From: Streptococcus sp. HMSC078D09
GTDB lineage: Bacteria > Bacillota > Bacilli > Lactobacillales > Streptococcaceae
Length of the DNA stretch: 64,000 bases
Assembly: GCF_001813675.1 (NCBI RefSeq)
Contig: NZ_KV813650.1
Coordinates: 119,373 to 183,372 of the forward strand
Direction: 5' to 3'
Part shown: positions 7,821-15,984 of the stretch, in pieces
How positions within the stretch are numbered: position 1 is the first letter of the stretch
Layout of the letters: every line of letters starts with the position of its first letter
Position numbers and translations under genes: made by a program
The notes under the pieces: generated by a model
Databases searched by the model: none
What the model saw: the letters and a program-made list of their open reading frames with translations, nothing else
Told to the model about the DNA's origin: nothing

Positions 7821-7873
7821 GTCTGATAGAGCTAGAAGCAGTAGAAAATGTTAGACCGGATTTTCTTAAAAAA

Positions 7874-7907
7874 ATGGATACAAATCCATGATGAAATAGA
7901 GTATACT
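7874..7907 (+). promoter_or_regulatory. glpK promoter region with dyad
   Basis: The palindrome ATGGAT-acaa-ATCCAT (7874-7889) overlaps the expected -35 position of a TATACT -10 box (7902-7907). The placement fits an operator for a repressor or activator, but no known regulator consensus was recognised. Confidence 0.4.
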
Positions 7908-7933
7908 AGTTTATGAAAGAACAAGATTTTTAA

Positions 7934-9466
<1,533 letters not shown>

Positions 9467-9492
9467 AGGGACCCATCAAATGAATAGTTTAT

Positions 9493-9671
9493 GAGAGAGA
9501 GTGGGACAGAAATCGGTAATTCGTTAGAATTCGATTTCGTCGTCCCACCTCCGCACAGTTGAGTAGGGCTGTAAAAGCTGATGAAATCAGCGTAGTAGAG
9601 CCCACTCAACCACTGCGTCTTGCTCAACAATCCAAAAATAATTGAGAGGCTAGGACTTTAGTCCCAACCTC
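9493..9671. repeat. Dispersed inverted-repeat element, copy B (opposite orientation)
   Basis: The reverse complement of the element at 148-325, with only a few substitutions over ~178 bp, including the hairpin GAGGCTAGGAC / GTCCCAACCTC at the far end (9646-9671). It follows glpK and may terminate transcription in both directions. No coding potential is seen. Confidence 0.8.
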
Positions 9672-9792
9672 ATGTAGTTTTTACAGAATAGAACAGTTAT
9701 CTGTTTTGGTTAAAAGCCATATTCTATTTCACTTATCACTAAATAAAAATATCATATAAATAAACTTTTTTTAAAAAATAACAGGCCAGAGT

Positions 9793-9821
9793 TTGACACT
9801 TTTTTCACAAAGGAGTATACT
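9793..9821 (+). promoter_or_regulatory. Strong promoter of butA
   Basis: TTGACA (9793-9798), a 17-bp spacer and TATACT (9816-9821). The 5' leader to the start codon is about 105 nt long. Confidence 0.8.
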
Positions 9822-9905
9822 GTTAGCATAGTTTTGTCGGATATTTATAAAAGATCCCATCAAAACTAGTTGTCAACCCTTGCTGTTCTGATAGGAACGT
9901 TTGCT

Positions 9906-9928
9906 GGTATCATTGATACCAAGGAGGA
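9906..9928 (+). promoter_or_regulatory. Hairpin abutting the butA ribosome-binding site
   Basis: The perfect hairpin GGTATC-att-GATACC (9906-9920) ends directly against AAGGAGGA (9921-9928). Its position could limit or tune ribosome access, or it could be a DNA operator dyad. Confidence 0.5.
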
Positions 9929-9933
9929 ATCAT

Positions 9934-10698
9934 ATGTCTAAAGTAGCTATTGTCACAGGTGCTGGTCAAGGAATTGGTTTTGCAATCGCAAAACGCTTGG
10001 TGCAAGATGGCTTTAAGGTTGGAGTATTGGACTACAATGCTGAAACAGCTGAAAAAGCAGTTGCTGAGTTGTCCGCAGAAAATGCTTTTGCAGTCGTTGC
10101 CGATGTATCAAAACAAGCAGAAGTGGCTGCAGCTTTCCAGAAAGTTGTTGACCATTTTGGAGATTTGAATGTTGTCGTGAACAATGCAGGTGTTGCGCCA
10201 ACTACACCACTTGATACAATTACAGAAGAACAATTTACACGTACATTTGCTATTAACGTTGGTGGAGTGATTTGGGGTTCTCAAGCTGCACAAGCTCAAT
10301 TCAAAGCGCTTGGCCATGGCGGAAAAATCATCAATGCAACTTCACAAGCAGGGGTTGTCGGAAATCCAAACTTGACTATTTATGGTGGGACCAAGTTTGC
10401 TGTTCGTGGGATTACGCAAACCTTGGCGCGTGACTTGGCAGATTCAGGAATCACTGTCAATGCTTATGCACCAGGTATCGTCAAGACTCCAATGATGTTT
10501 GACATTGCCCATGAAGTTGGTAAGAACGCAGGTAAAGATGACGAATGGGGTATGCAAACATTCGCTAAAGATATCACTTTGAAACGTCTTTCTGAACCAG
10601 AAGATGTAGCAGCGGCTGTCAGCTTCCTTGCTGGACCTGACTCAAACTACATCACAGGTCAAACCATTATCGTGGATGGTGGTATGCAATTCCATTAA
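9934..10698 (+). CDS. butA: Diacetyl/acetoin reductase (SDR family)
   Basis: A 254-residue short-chain dehydrogenase. It has the Rossmann motif TGAGQGIG near residue 8, NNAGVAP in the cofactor region, the catalytic Ser of NATSQAG and the Y-G-G-T-K active-site pair. Overall sequence matches (S)-acetoin-forming diacetyl reductase / butanediol dehydrogenase, which recycles NADH in acetoin metabolism. Start ATG 9934 is fixed by AAGGAGGA; an upstream in-frame TTG at 9901 lies inside the hairpin leader and is not credible. Monocistronic, strong promoter, terminator at 10708. Confidence 0.9.
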   Translation: MSKVAIVTGAGQGIGFAIAKRLVQDGFKVGVLDYNAETAEKAVAELSAENAFAVVADVSKQAEVAAAFQKVVDHFGDLNVVVNNAGVAPTTPLDTITEEQFTRTFAINVGGVIWGSQAAQAQFKALGHGGKIINATSQAGVVGNPNLTIYGGTKFAVRGITQTLARDLADSGITVNAYAPGIVKTPMMFDIAHEVGKNAGKDDEWGMQTFAKDITLKRLSEPEDVAAAVSFLAGPDSNYITGQTIIVDGGMQFH

Positions 10699-10707
10699 GA
10701 TGAAAAA

Positions 10708-10742
10708 AGAGGTTGGGATCAAACATCCTAACCTCTTCTTTT
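10708..10742 (+). terminator. Terminator of butA
   Basis: AGAGGTTGGGAT / ATCCTAACCTCT followed by a T-rich run. The stem is related to the GAGGCTGGGAC terminators at 148 and 44793. Confidence 0.85.
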
Positions 10743-10771
10743 GTGCATTCACAATAGAGGAAACAGAGATC

Positions 10772-10800
10772 AAAAAAACCACTCCCGGAAGGGAAGTGGT
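10772..10800 (-). terminator. Terminator of rpmE2
   Basis: On the minus strand, ACCACTTCCC-ttcc-GGGAGTGGT is followed by TTTTTTT. Confidence 0.85.
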
Positions 10801-10813
10801 TCTGTGTTGGTTC

Positions 10814-11056
10814 TTATTTGAGACCGTATTTTTTGTTGAAACGATCCACACGTCCATCTGCTTGAGTGAACTTTTGACGTCCAGTGTAGAATGGGTGTGA
10901 GTCTGATGAAATTTCAACACGGATCAATGGGTAAGTTTCACCTTCGAATTCAACTGTTTCGCTAGAGTACTTAGTTGAACCGCTGAGGAACTTGTAACCA
11001 GTAGTAGTGTCCATGAAGACAACAGGGCGATATTCTGGATGGATATCTTTTTTCAT
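10814..11056 (-). CDS. rpmE2: 50S ribosomal protein L31 type B
   Basis: An 80-residue bL31 protein starting [14 protein letters not shown]. It lacks the CxxC zinc ligands of the type A form, so it is the zinc-independent paralogue. In other Firmicutes such paralogues are induced by zinc limitation. AAAGGA in the minus strand sits ahead of this ATG; earlier in-frame starts would add 14 residues absent from the family. It has its own promoter (11115-11143) and terminator. Confidence 0.96.
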   Translation of the reverse strand: MKKDIHPEYRPVVFMDTTTGYKFLSGSTKYSSETVEFEGETYPLIRVEISSDSHPFYTGRQKFTQADGRVDRFNKKYGLK

Positions 11057-11114
11057 TTTGCAATATTTCCTTTCTGCCATGGTCTCTTTCCGAGCCATAG
11101 ATTGTTACTAAGCT

Positions 11115-11143
11115 AGTGTACCAAATTTCCAGGATCTTGACAA
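11115..11143 (-). promoter_or_regulatory. rpmE2 promoter
   Basis: On the minus strand, TTGTCA, a 17-bp spacer and TACACT. Confidence 0.7.
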
Positions 11144-11175
11144 GTATTTTCACTAATTTTATTTAAATTAATGAT

Positions 11176-11208
11176 CAAAAAAATCACCCTGGCTAAGCCA
11201 AGGCGATG
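11176..11208 (-). terminator. Terminator of the four-helix membrane protein gene
   Basis: On the minus strand, ATCGCCTTGGC-tta-GCCAGGGTGAT followed by seven T. Confidence 0.8.
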
Positions 11209-11217
11209 ATGATCTTA

Positions 11218-11790
11218 TTATTGTTCAGATTGATTTGGATCTTTTGGTGCTTCTACTGGTTGGTCAGCTTGTCCTTTAGTGTGTTCGTGTGATTCTTTTT
11301 TGATTTCATCTACAGCAGTTTTAACTGTAGAAGTTGTCACGCGTCCAACTGATTGGGCAAATCCTTTACCAGATTCAGCAAGTTCTTCGAATGTTCCTTT
11401 AGTGATTTTACCACCTGACATCGCCAAGAGACCAGTCACAACAATAGCGATGCTTGCAATCAAAGTAAGGATTAACCCAAAGCCGATTGAAACCAATCCA
11501 CCTAACTCAGAGGTAAACTCACTTCCATTGAAGGTTGCAAGCAATGAAACCATTGTAGAAATAAAACCTGCAACAATGATGATAGTTGAAAAAGTTTTAT
11601 TTAAAGGGGTATTGATGTTATTCAAGCAGGCAAGAACGATAGAGGCAATAGAAAGGACGATTACAATCCATCCGCTATTTTGGATTCCAGAAATGCTAAT
11701 AACTCCAAAGACAGTGGTATACCATGGCAAGAAAGTACCAAGAATTGCTACCGCAGCAGAGATAATGATAAACAATCTATTTTTTTCCAT
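11218..11790 (-). CDS. Four-helix membrane protein with a charged cytosolic tail
   Basis: A 190-residue protein. Hydrophobic helices lie near residues 6-24, 40-56, 68-86 and 98-124. A ~60-residue hydrophilic tail rich in Glu, Lys and His follows. I recognise no named family. AAGGAGA precedes the ATG at 11790. It is monocistronic, with a terminator on each side. The layout suggests a small membrane scaffold or stress protein, but function is unknown. Confidence 0.75.
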   Translation of the reverse strand: MEKNRLFIIISAAVAILGTFLPWYTTVFGVISISGIQNSGWIVIVLSIASIVLACLNNINTPLNKTFSTIIIVAGFISTMVSLLATFNGSEFTSELGGLVSIGFGLILTLIASIAIVVTGLLAMSGGKITKGTFEELAESGKGFAQSVGRVTTSTVKTAVDEIKKESHEHTKGQADQPVEAPKDPNQSEQ

Positions 11791-11864
11791 AATAGGTCTC
11801 CTTAAAAATTGTATTAGCTTTATTTTACCATAAGAAAGATCAAATGAAAACCCCGTGACTAAGA

Positions 11865-11893
11865 TAAAAAGGCTGAGAAACCGTTCTCAGCCT
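11865..11893 (-). terminator. Terminator overlapping the pde2 stop codon
   Basis: On the minus strand, AAGGCTGAGAA / TCTCAGCC followed by TTTTT. The TGA stop of pde2 lies inside the left arm of the stem. Confidence 0.8.
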
Positions 11894-12831
11894 TCGTTCG
11901 TGCGAGCCACTTCTTGTAGCTCTTTGTAGATTTGGTCGTTTTCTTCAAGGGAGTAGGAGTTAGCTCCACTGGCTAGTGGATGGCCACCACCATTATGACG
12001 TTTGGCAATTTCGTTGATCACTTTTCGTTTGCTACGCATCCGGACACGGAAGTGACCGTCGGCCTGCTCGACAAAGATAGCCCAAACAGATACGGTATCA
12101 ATGCGTCCAGGAGCTCCGACGATTGCAGCAGTCTCTGAATCACGTAGATCGAATTTCTTTAAGAGCTCTTGTGTCAAGGTAACACGCGCAGCGCCATGTT
12201 CATCGATCTCAAGATGGTCATAGACATAGCCTTGAAGCTTAGCGGTCTTGAGATTGATCGTATCCATTTGCCGAGCAAGTGCTGTAAAATCAAAGGGAAT
12301 ACTTCGAAGAAAGGCAGCAATCTCAAAAGTCCGAGTCGAAGTGGCAGGATAAAGGAAGCGACCTGTATCGCCGACAATTCCAGCATAGAGGAGACGAGCA
12401 GCACTTACAGGGAGTTCGAGACCCAATTCCTTGGCAAAAAGTACAATCAACTCGCTGGTTGAGCTAGACTCGGTATCGACCCAGAGCAGATCACCATAAG
12501 CATCGTCATTTGGATGGTGGTCAATCTTGATCAGGAAATTCCCTGTCGTATAGCGCTTGTCATCGATGCGGGGAGTATTGGCTGTGTCACAAACGATCAC
12601 CAAAGCCCCCTCATAATCCTCATCCCTAACATCATCCATCTCAGAAAGCCAAGTCAAGGTCGGCTCATCATAGCCAGTCGCCAAGACCCGCTTTTGTGGG
12701 AAATGCGCACGGAGAAGGTCCCGCAAGCCCACTTGGCTACCAATCGCATCTGGATCCGGATTTTGGTGACGGTGGATAATAATCGTGTCATAAGCTTGAA
12801 TCTTTTCAAGAATTTCATTCATTACGTTCAT
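11887..12831 (-). CDS. pde2: DHH/DHHA1 phosphodiesterase, pApA/nanoRNA hydrolase
   Basis: A 314-residue protein. The N-terminal DHH domain has RHQNPDPDAIGSQ (metal-binding Asp residues), CDTA and IDHHPND. The C-terminal DHHA1 domain has the RNA-binding motif NGGGHPLASGA. In Streptococcus pneumoniae this family (Pde2, NrnA-like) degrades pApA and short oligonucleotides to AMP, completing turnover of the second messenger cyclic di-AMP. GAGG lies 6 nt before the ATG. The gene stands alone on the minus strand. Confidence 0.9.
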   Translation of the reverse strand: MNVMNEILEKIQAYDTIIIHRHQNPDPDAIGSQVGLRDLLRAHFPQKRVLATGYDEPTLTWLSEMDDVRDEDYEGALVIVCDTANTPRIDDKRYTTGNFLIKIDHHPNDDAYGDLLWVDTESSSTSELIVLFAKELGLELPVSAARLLYAGIVGDTGRFLYPATSTRTFEIAAFLRSIPFDFTALARQMDTINLKTAKLQGYVYDHLEIDEHGAARVTLTQELLKKFDLRDSETAAIVGAPGRIDTVSVWAIFVEQADGHFRVRMRSKRKVINEIAKRHNGGGHPLASGANSYSLEENDQIYKELQEVARTNEG

Positions 12832-13120
12832 ACATTACCTCATTTTCTCTGTCAATTTTAACATAAGAAAGGCCCATCCAGCAAGCATTTATCACTAATT
12901 AGGAGCTGTGGAAGCGGTTTTACAGAAGATCATTATTTTGGTAGAATGGATGAATATGATGAAAGAAATTAAACAATCAATTAAATGAAAACGAGGGTGA
13001 TTAGGTTGAATCGGTCCAATTTCTTGAAAGGTGTCCCTTCTTTCACCTTATCGGGAAAGGTTTCGTGCAAAATGCTTGAAAAAGTGGTATAATACGGGAA
13101 ATAGCTTTTGGGAGGAAATT
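12832..13120 (+). promoter_or_regulatory. pde2-fld intergenic region: promoter and leader upstream of flavodoxin
   Basis: TTTACA (12919-12924), a 17-bp spacer and TGG-TAGAAT (12942-12947) make a good promoter 174 bp upstream of fld. A degenerate catabolite-responsive-like stretch, GGAAGCGGTT, overlaps its -35. A second extended -10, TGG-TATAAT (13085-13093), lies closer to the gene. Between them AAGGTG pairs with CACCTT (around 13028-13050), and a 12-codon ATG-initiated frame begins near 12950 without a ribosome-binding site, so it is probably not translated. Confidence 0.5.
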
Positions 13121-13564
13121 ATGACTGTAGCGAAGATTGTTTTTGCTAGTATGACTGGAAATACTGAAGAAATTGCGGATATCGTAGCGGACAAATTCCG
13201 TGATCTTGGTGTCGAAGTAGATGTGGATGAGTGTACAACTGTGGATGCGGAGGACTTCCTTGATGCGGATATCGCGGTAGTAGCGACTTATACTTACGGC
13301 GATGGAGAGCTTCCAGATGAGATCCAAGATTTCTACGAAGATTTGGCTGGCCTTGATCTCAAAGGCAAACTTTACGGTGTGGTAGGATCAGGTGATACCT
13401 TCTACGATGAATTCTGTAAAGCAGTTGATGATTTCGACCGTTGCTTCGCTGCGACTGGTGCTGAAAAAGGCTCTGAGTGTGTCAAAGTTGATTTGTCTGC
13501 AGAAGACGAAGACATTGAAAAATTAGAAGCCTTTGCAAAAGAACTCGTAGCAAAAGCAAATTAA
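13121..13564 (+). CDS. fld: Flavodoxin
   Basis: A 147-residue short-chain flavodoxin that carries FMN and shuttles electrons. The phosphate-binding loop SMTGNTEE is at residues 10-17, TYTYGDGELP forms the first isoalloxazine loop and GSGDTFYDEFC the second. The protein is strongly acidic, as usual. GGGAGG precedes ATG 13121; a longer frame from 13031 lacks such a site. In many streptococci fld, chorismate mutase, eriC and rplS are neighbours, as here. Confidence 0.93.
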   Translation: MTVAKIVFASMTGNTEEIADIVADKFRDLGVEVDVDECTTVDAEDFLDADIAVVATYTYGDGELPDEIQDFYEDLAGLDLKGKLYGVVGSGDTFYDEFCKAVDDFDRCFAATGAEKGSECVKVDLSAEDEDIEKLEAFAKELVAKAN

Positions 13565-13627
13565 TGACAATGAGGCTGGATAGATGGATTACAGCCTCGA
13601 TTTATATCCAAAATAAAGAGGAGACAC

Positions 13628-13900
13628 ATGGATTTAGATCAGATTCGTAAGGACATTGACCAGATCGATCAAGAGCTAGTAGCCTTGCTGGAAAGACGGA
13701 TGGTCTGTGTTGGTCAGATTGTAGAATATAAGAAGCAGCAGGGCTTACCTGTGCTCGATCAAGGAAGGGAAAGAGAGGTACTTGAGAAAGTCGGCTCTCT
13801 CGTGACGGATGAGCAGTATCGGGCGACTATTCAAGCTCAGTTTCAAGATATGATGAAGCGCTCGAGAGACTTCCAAGAGGAGGTGAGGGCGCGTGACTAG
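13628..13900 (+). CDS. Chorismate mutase, AroQ class
   Basis: A 90-residue all-helical protein matching the AroQ fold. R6, the R/D cluster at IDQIDQELVALLERRM and the K/E residues around VEYKKQQGLPVLDQGREREVLEK match the catalytic set that converts chorismate to prephenate for Phe/Tyr synthesis. GAGGAG lies before ATG 13628. Its last eight bases overlap the GTG start of the CLC gene, so the two are co-translated, an arrangement recurrent in streptococci. Confidence 0.88.
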   Translation: MDLDQIRKDIDQIDQELVALLERRMVCVGQIVEYKKQQGLPVLDQGREREVLEKVGSLVTDEQYRATIQAQFQDMMKRSRDFQEEVRARD

Positions 13901-15110
13901 TTTATCGATCAAGCAAAAAGCACAACAGTATGTGGTCCTAACAGGGATGGCGCTTTTCATTGGTCTCTTGGTCGGTGCCATTGATATGATTTTTGGTCAA
14001 GGTCTTCTCCTGATTGGAGATTTCCGAAGCCAGCATTGGCCCTTGATTCTTTTTCTGGCCTTAGCGGGGCTTGTCATCGTTTATCTCTATAAACGTTTTG
14101 GTGGCAAGGCTTCAAAAGGGATGGGCCTCATCTTTGATGTCGGACACGCGCGTGAGGAGAAAATCCCCTTGGTCTTGGTGCCTTTGATTATGCTGACGAC
14201 CTGGATGAGCCATCTCTTTGGTGGTTCGGTCGGTCGGGAAGGTGTGGCGGTCCAGATCGGAGCGACCCTTTCGCATCGTTTTGCCCGTCATATCAAGATC
14301 CCGGATGCTTCTCGTATCTTTCTCATGACCGGGATGGCAGCTGGTTTTGCGGGGCTTTTTCAGACGCCGCTGGCTGCGACCTTCTTTGCCCTGGAAGTTC
14401 TGACAGTTGGAGAGTTGCAGTTGATGGCTCTCTATCCTGCCCTTATCGCCTCGATCGTGGCTAGCTTTACCTCTCATGCCCTTGGCTTAGAGAAATTTGC
14501 TGTGCCACTAAAAGAAACGCTAAGCTGGACACCAGAGACCTTGATCAAAGTTGCTCTTCTTGGCCTCGCTTTTGGACTCGCTGGGAAACTCTTTGCTGTT
14601 AGCCTTTCCTGGTTGAAGAAAACAGTCGCGAAAGTCCTGCCTAATCCTTATATCCGGATTGCCCTTATAGGGGCTGGACTTAGCTTGGTCCTCTTGACTC
14701 TCCAGCTGACCAAGGTCGGAACATACAGTGGACTTGGAACCAATCTGATTGATCTGGCTTTTCATCAGGGGAGTGCCCATAGTTATGACTGGATCTTGAA
14801 GCTCCTCTTTACCGTGGTGACCATCTCTGCGGGATACCAAGGAGGAGAAGTGACCCCGCTCTTTGCGATCGGAGCTACGCTTGGAGTCTTTCTTGCTCCT
14901 ATGCTGGGCTTACCAGTCTTAGTCGTGGCTGCTATCGGTTATGCCAGTGTCTTTGGCAGTGCGACCACGACCTTGCTCGCACCGATCTTGATCGGAGGTG
15001 AAGTCTTTGGTTATGCCAATCTTCCTTTCTTTGTAATCGCCTGTGCCATCGCCTATTGCCTGCCAAAAGAGTGGAGCATTTATTCCGGTCAAAAAGTTGC
15101 GAAAAAGTAG
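13893..15110 (+). CDS. eriC: CLC-type fluoride/proton antiporter (EriC, CLC-F)
   Basis: A 405-residue multi-helix CLC protein. GSVGREGVAVQ (residues 111-121) carries the gating Glu116. The selectivity loop reads GLGTNLI rather than the GSGIP of chloride CLCs, which is the pattern of the fluoride-exporting CLC-F clade. Streptococcus mutans eriC genes at the same locus (next to chorismate mutase and rplS) confer fluoride resistance. It should pump F- out of the cell using the proton gradient. The start is a GTG with AGGAGGTGAGG just upstream. Fluoride rather than chloride specificity is inferred from these motifs and synteny. Confidence 0.85.
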   Translation: MTSLSIKQKAQQYVVLTGMALFIGLLVGAIDMIFGQGLLLIGDFRSQHWPLILFLALAGLVIVYLYKRFGGKASKGMGLIFDVGHAREEKIPLVLVPLIMLTTWMSHLFGGSVGREGVAVQIGATLSHRFARHIKIPDASRIFLMTGMAAGFAGLFQTPLAATFFALEVLTVGELQLMALYPALIASIVASFTSHALGLEKFAVPLKETLSWTPETLIKVALLGLAFGLAGKLFAVSLSWLKKTVAKVLPNPYIRIALIGAGLSLVLLTLQLTKVGTYSGLGTNLIDLAFHQGSAHSYDWILKLLFTVVTISAGYQGGEVTPLFAIGATLGVFLAPMLGLPVLVVAAIGYASVFGSATTTLLAPILIGGEVFGYANLPFFVIACAIAYCLPKEWSIYSGQKVAKK

Positions 15111-15120
15111 AGAAAAGAGC

Positions 15121-15149
15121 TTTACAAACCTGAAATTATCTGATATGAT
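15121..15149 (+). promoter_or_regulatory. rplS promoter
   Basis: TTTACA (15121-15126), a 17-bp spacer and TATGAT (15144-15149), with an extended TGA before the -10. Confidence 0.8.
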
Positions 15150-15156
15150 AGTTTCT

Positions 15157-15233
15157 GTGCGTAATGGAAGCACAAAAATACAGTTTATCCGCTGAGGGAG
15201 GTCCCTCAAGATTGACGAAGATAGGAGAATAAA
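15157..15233 (+). ncRNA. Candidate L19 leader RNA
   Basis: The 5' leader of rplS contains the hairpins GTGC-gtaatggaa-GCAC (15157-15173) and TGAGGG-aggt-CCCTCA (15193-15208) before AGGAG. Firmicute rplS leaders are a known autoregulatory class in which L19 binds its own mRNA. Position and structure fit, but I have not matched the consensus. Confidence 0.5.
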
Positions 15234-15581
15234 ATGAATCCATTAATCCAAAGCTTGACTGAAGGTCAACTTCGTACTGATATCCCTGCATTCCGTCCTG
15301 GTGACACTGTTCGTGTACACGCGAAAGTTGTCGAAGGATCTCGTGAACGTATCCAGATCTTTGAAGGCGTTGTTATCGCTCGTAAAGGTCAAGGACACAC
15401 TGAAATGTACACTGTTCGTAAAATCTCTAACGGTGTCGGTGTTGAACGTACATTCCCAGTACACACTCCACGTGTAGAAAAGATTGAAGTTGTACGTTAC
15501 GGTAAAGTACGTCGTGCGAAATTGTACTACCTTCGTGCATTGCAAGGTAAAGCAGCTCGTATTAAAGAAATCCGTCGTTAA
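15234..15581 (+). CDS. rplS: 50S ribosomal protein L19
   Basis: A 115-residue bL19 with the characteristic core [15 protein letters not shown] and [14 protein letters not shown] and the basic end RIKEIRR. It lies at the 30S-50S interface. AGGAG precedes ATG 15234. It has its own promoter and leader. The tRNA-Arg gene follows after a terminator. Confidence 0.98.
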   Translation: MNPLIQSLTEGQLRTDIPAFRPGDTVRVHAKVVEGSRERIQIFEGVVIARKGQGHTEMYTVRKISNGVGVERTFPVHTPRVEKIEVVRYGKVRRAKLYYLRALQGKAARIKEIRR

Positions 15582-15592
15582 GACGAACAAGG

Positions 15593-15622
15593 AGGCGGGA
15601 GTGATCTCGCTTCTTTTTTTAT
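15593..15622 (+). terminator. Terminator of rplS
   Basis: An imperfect stem, GGAGGC..GAG pairing with CTCGCTTC with a small bulge, followed by seven T. Confidence 0.65.
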
Positions 15623-15624
15623 AG

Positions 15625-15696
15625 GTCCCCTTAGTTCAATGGATATAACAACTCCCTCCTAAGGAGTAGTTGCTGGTTCGATTCCGGCAGGGGACA
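15625..15696 (+). tRNA. tRNA-Arg (anticodon CCT)
   Basis: A full cloverleaf. The acceptor arms GTCCCCT and AGGGGAC pair, the anticodon stem ACTCC/GGAGT encloses loop CTCCTAA with anticodon CCT, and the T arm GCTGG-TTCGATT-CCGGC is present. The discriminator is A and CCA is not encoded. It reads AGG codons. tRNA-Arg(CCT) genes are frequent integration sites for genomic islands, and AT-rich accessory DNA follows here. Confidence 0.95.
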
Positions 15697-15701
15697 TAAG
15701 G

Positions 15702-15735
15702 AAAAAGGGAACTCGTACATGCGAGTTCCTTTTTG
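15702..15735 (+). terminator. Terminator after tRNA-Arg
   Basis: GGAACTCG-tacatg-CGAGTTCC followed by TTTTT. Confidence 0.85.
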
Positions 15736-15984
15736 TGTGTAAGAATGAAGTTAAAAATAGATGGAATATCTCCATATAATGAATTGATTTTTGAGGAAGG
15801 AAGGAGTAAAATGTAGTTAATATAATGACTGATTAGGAGTTTTATTATGAATGGTTTAGTTTTGGGTTTATTTACCCTGGAATAGTCCTTTACAATGTTT
15901 GTATATTACTCTTTAATTACACATGTATATGATATAATTAACTTATAAAACTTAGTTTATCTGAGAAGAAACAGGGAGTAATTT
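15736..15984 (+). promoter_or_regulatory. AT-rich region between tRNA-Arg and mod, with mod promoter
   Basis: No gene of convincing size. An extended -10 element, TGA-TATAAT (15930-15938), lies 46 bp before the mod start. A 12-codon frame at about 15847 (MNGLVLGLFTLE) with a GGAG site is probably chance or a decayed remnant. No integrase or tRNA-end duplication is visible. Confidence 0.5.

Noticed and set aside
10628..10920. Overlapping open frames at the butA-rpmE2 junction
   Set aside because: They run across two terminators and antisense to rpmE2, with no ribosome site or recognisable protein.
12950..12988. Twelve-codon frame upstream of flavodoxin as a leader peptide
   Set aside because: No ribosome site, begins only a few bases after a -10 box, and no attenuator hairpin with a T run follows.
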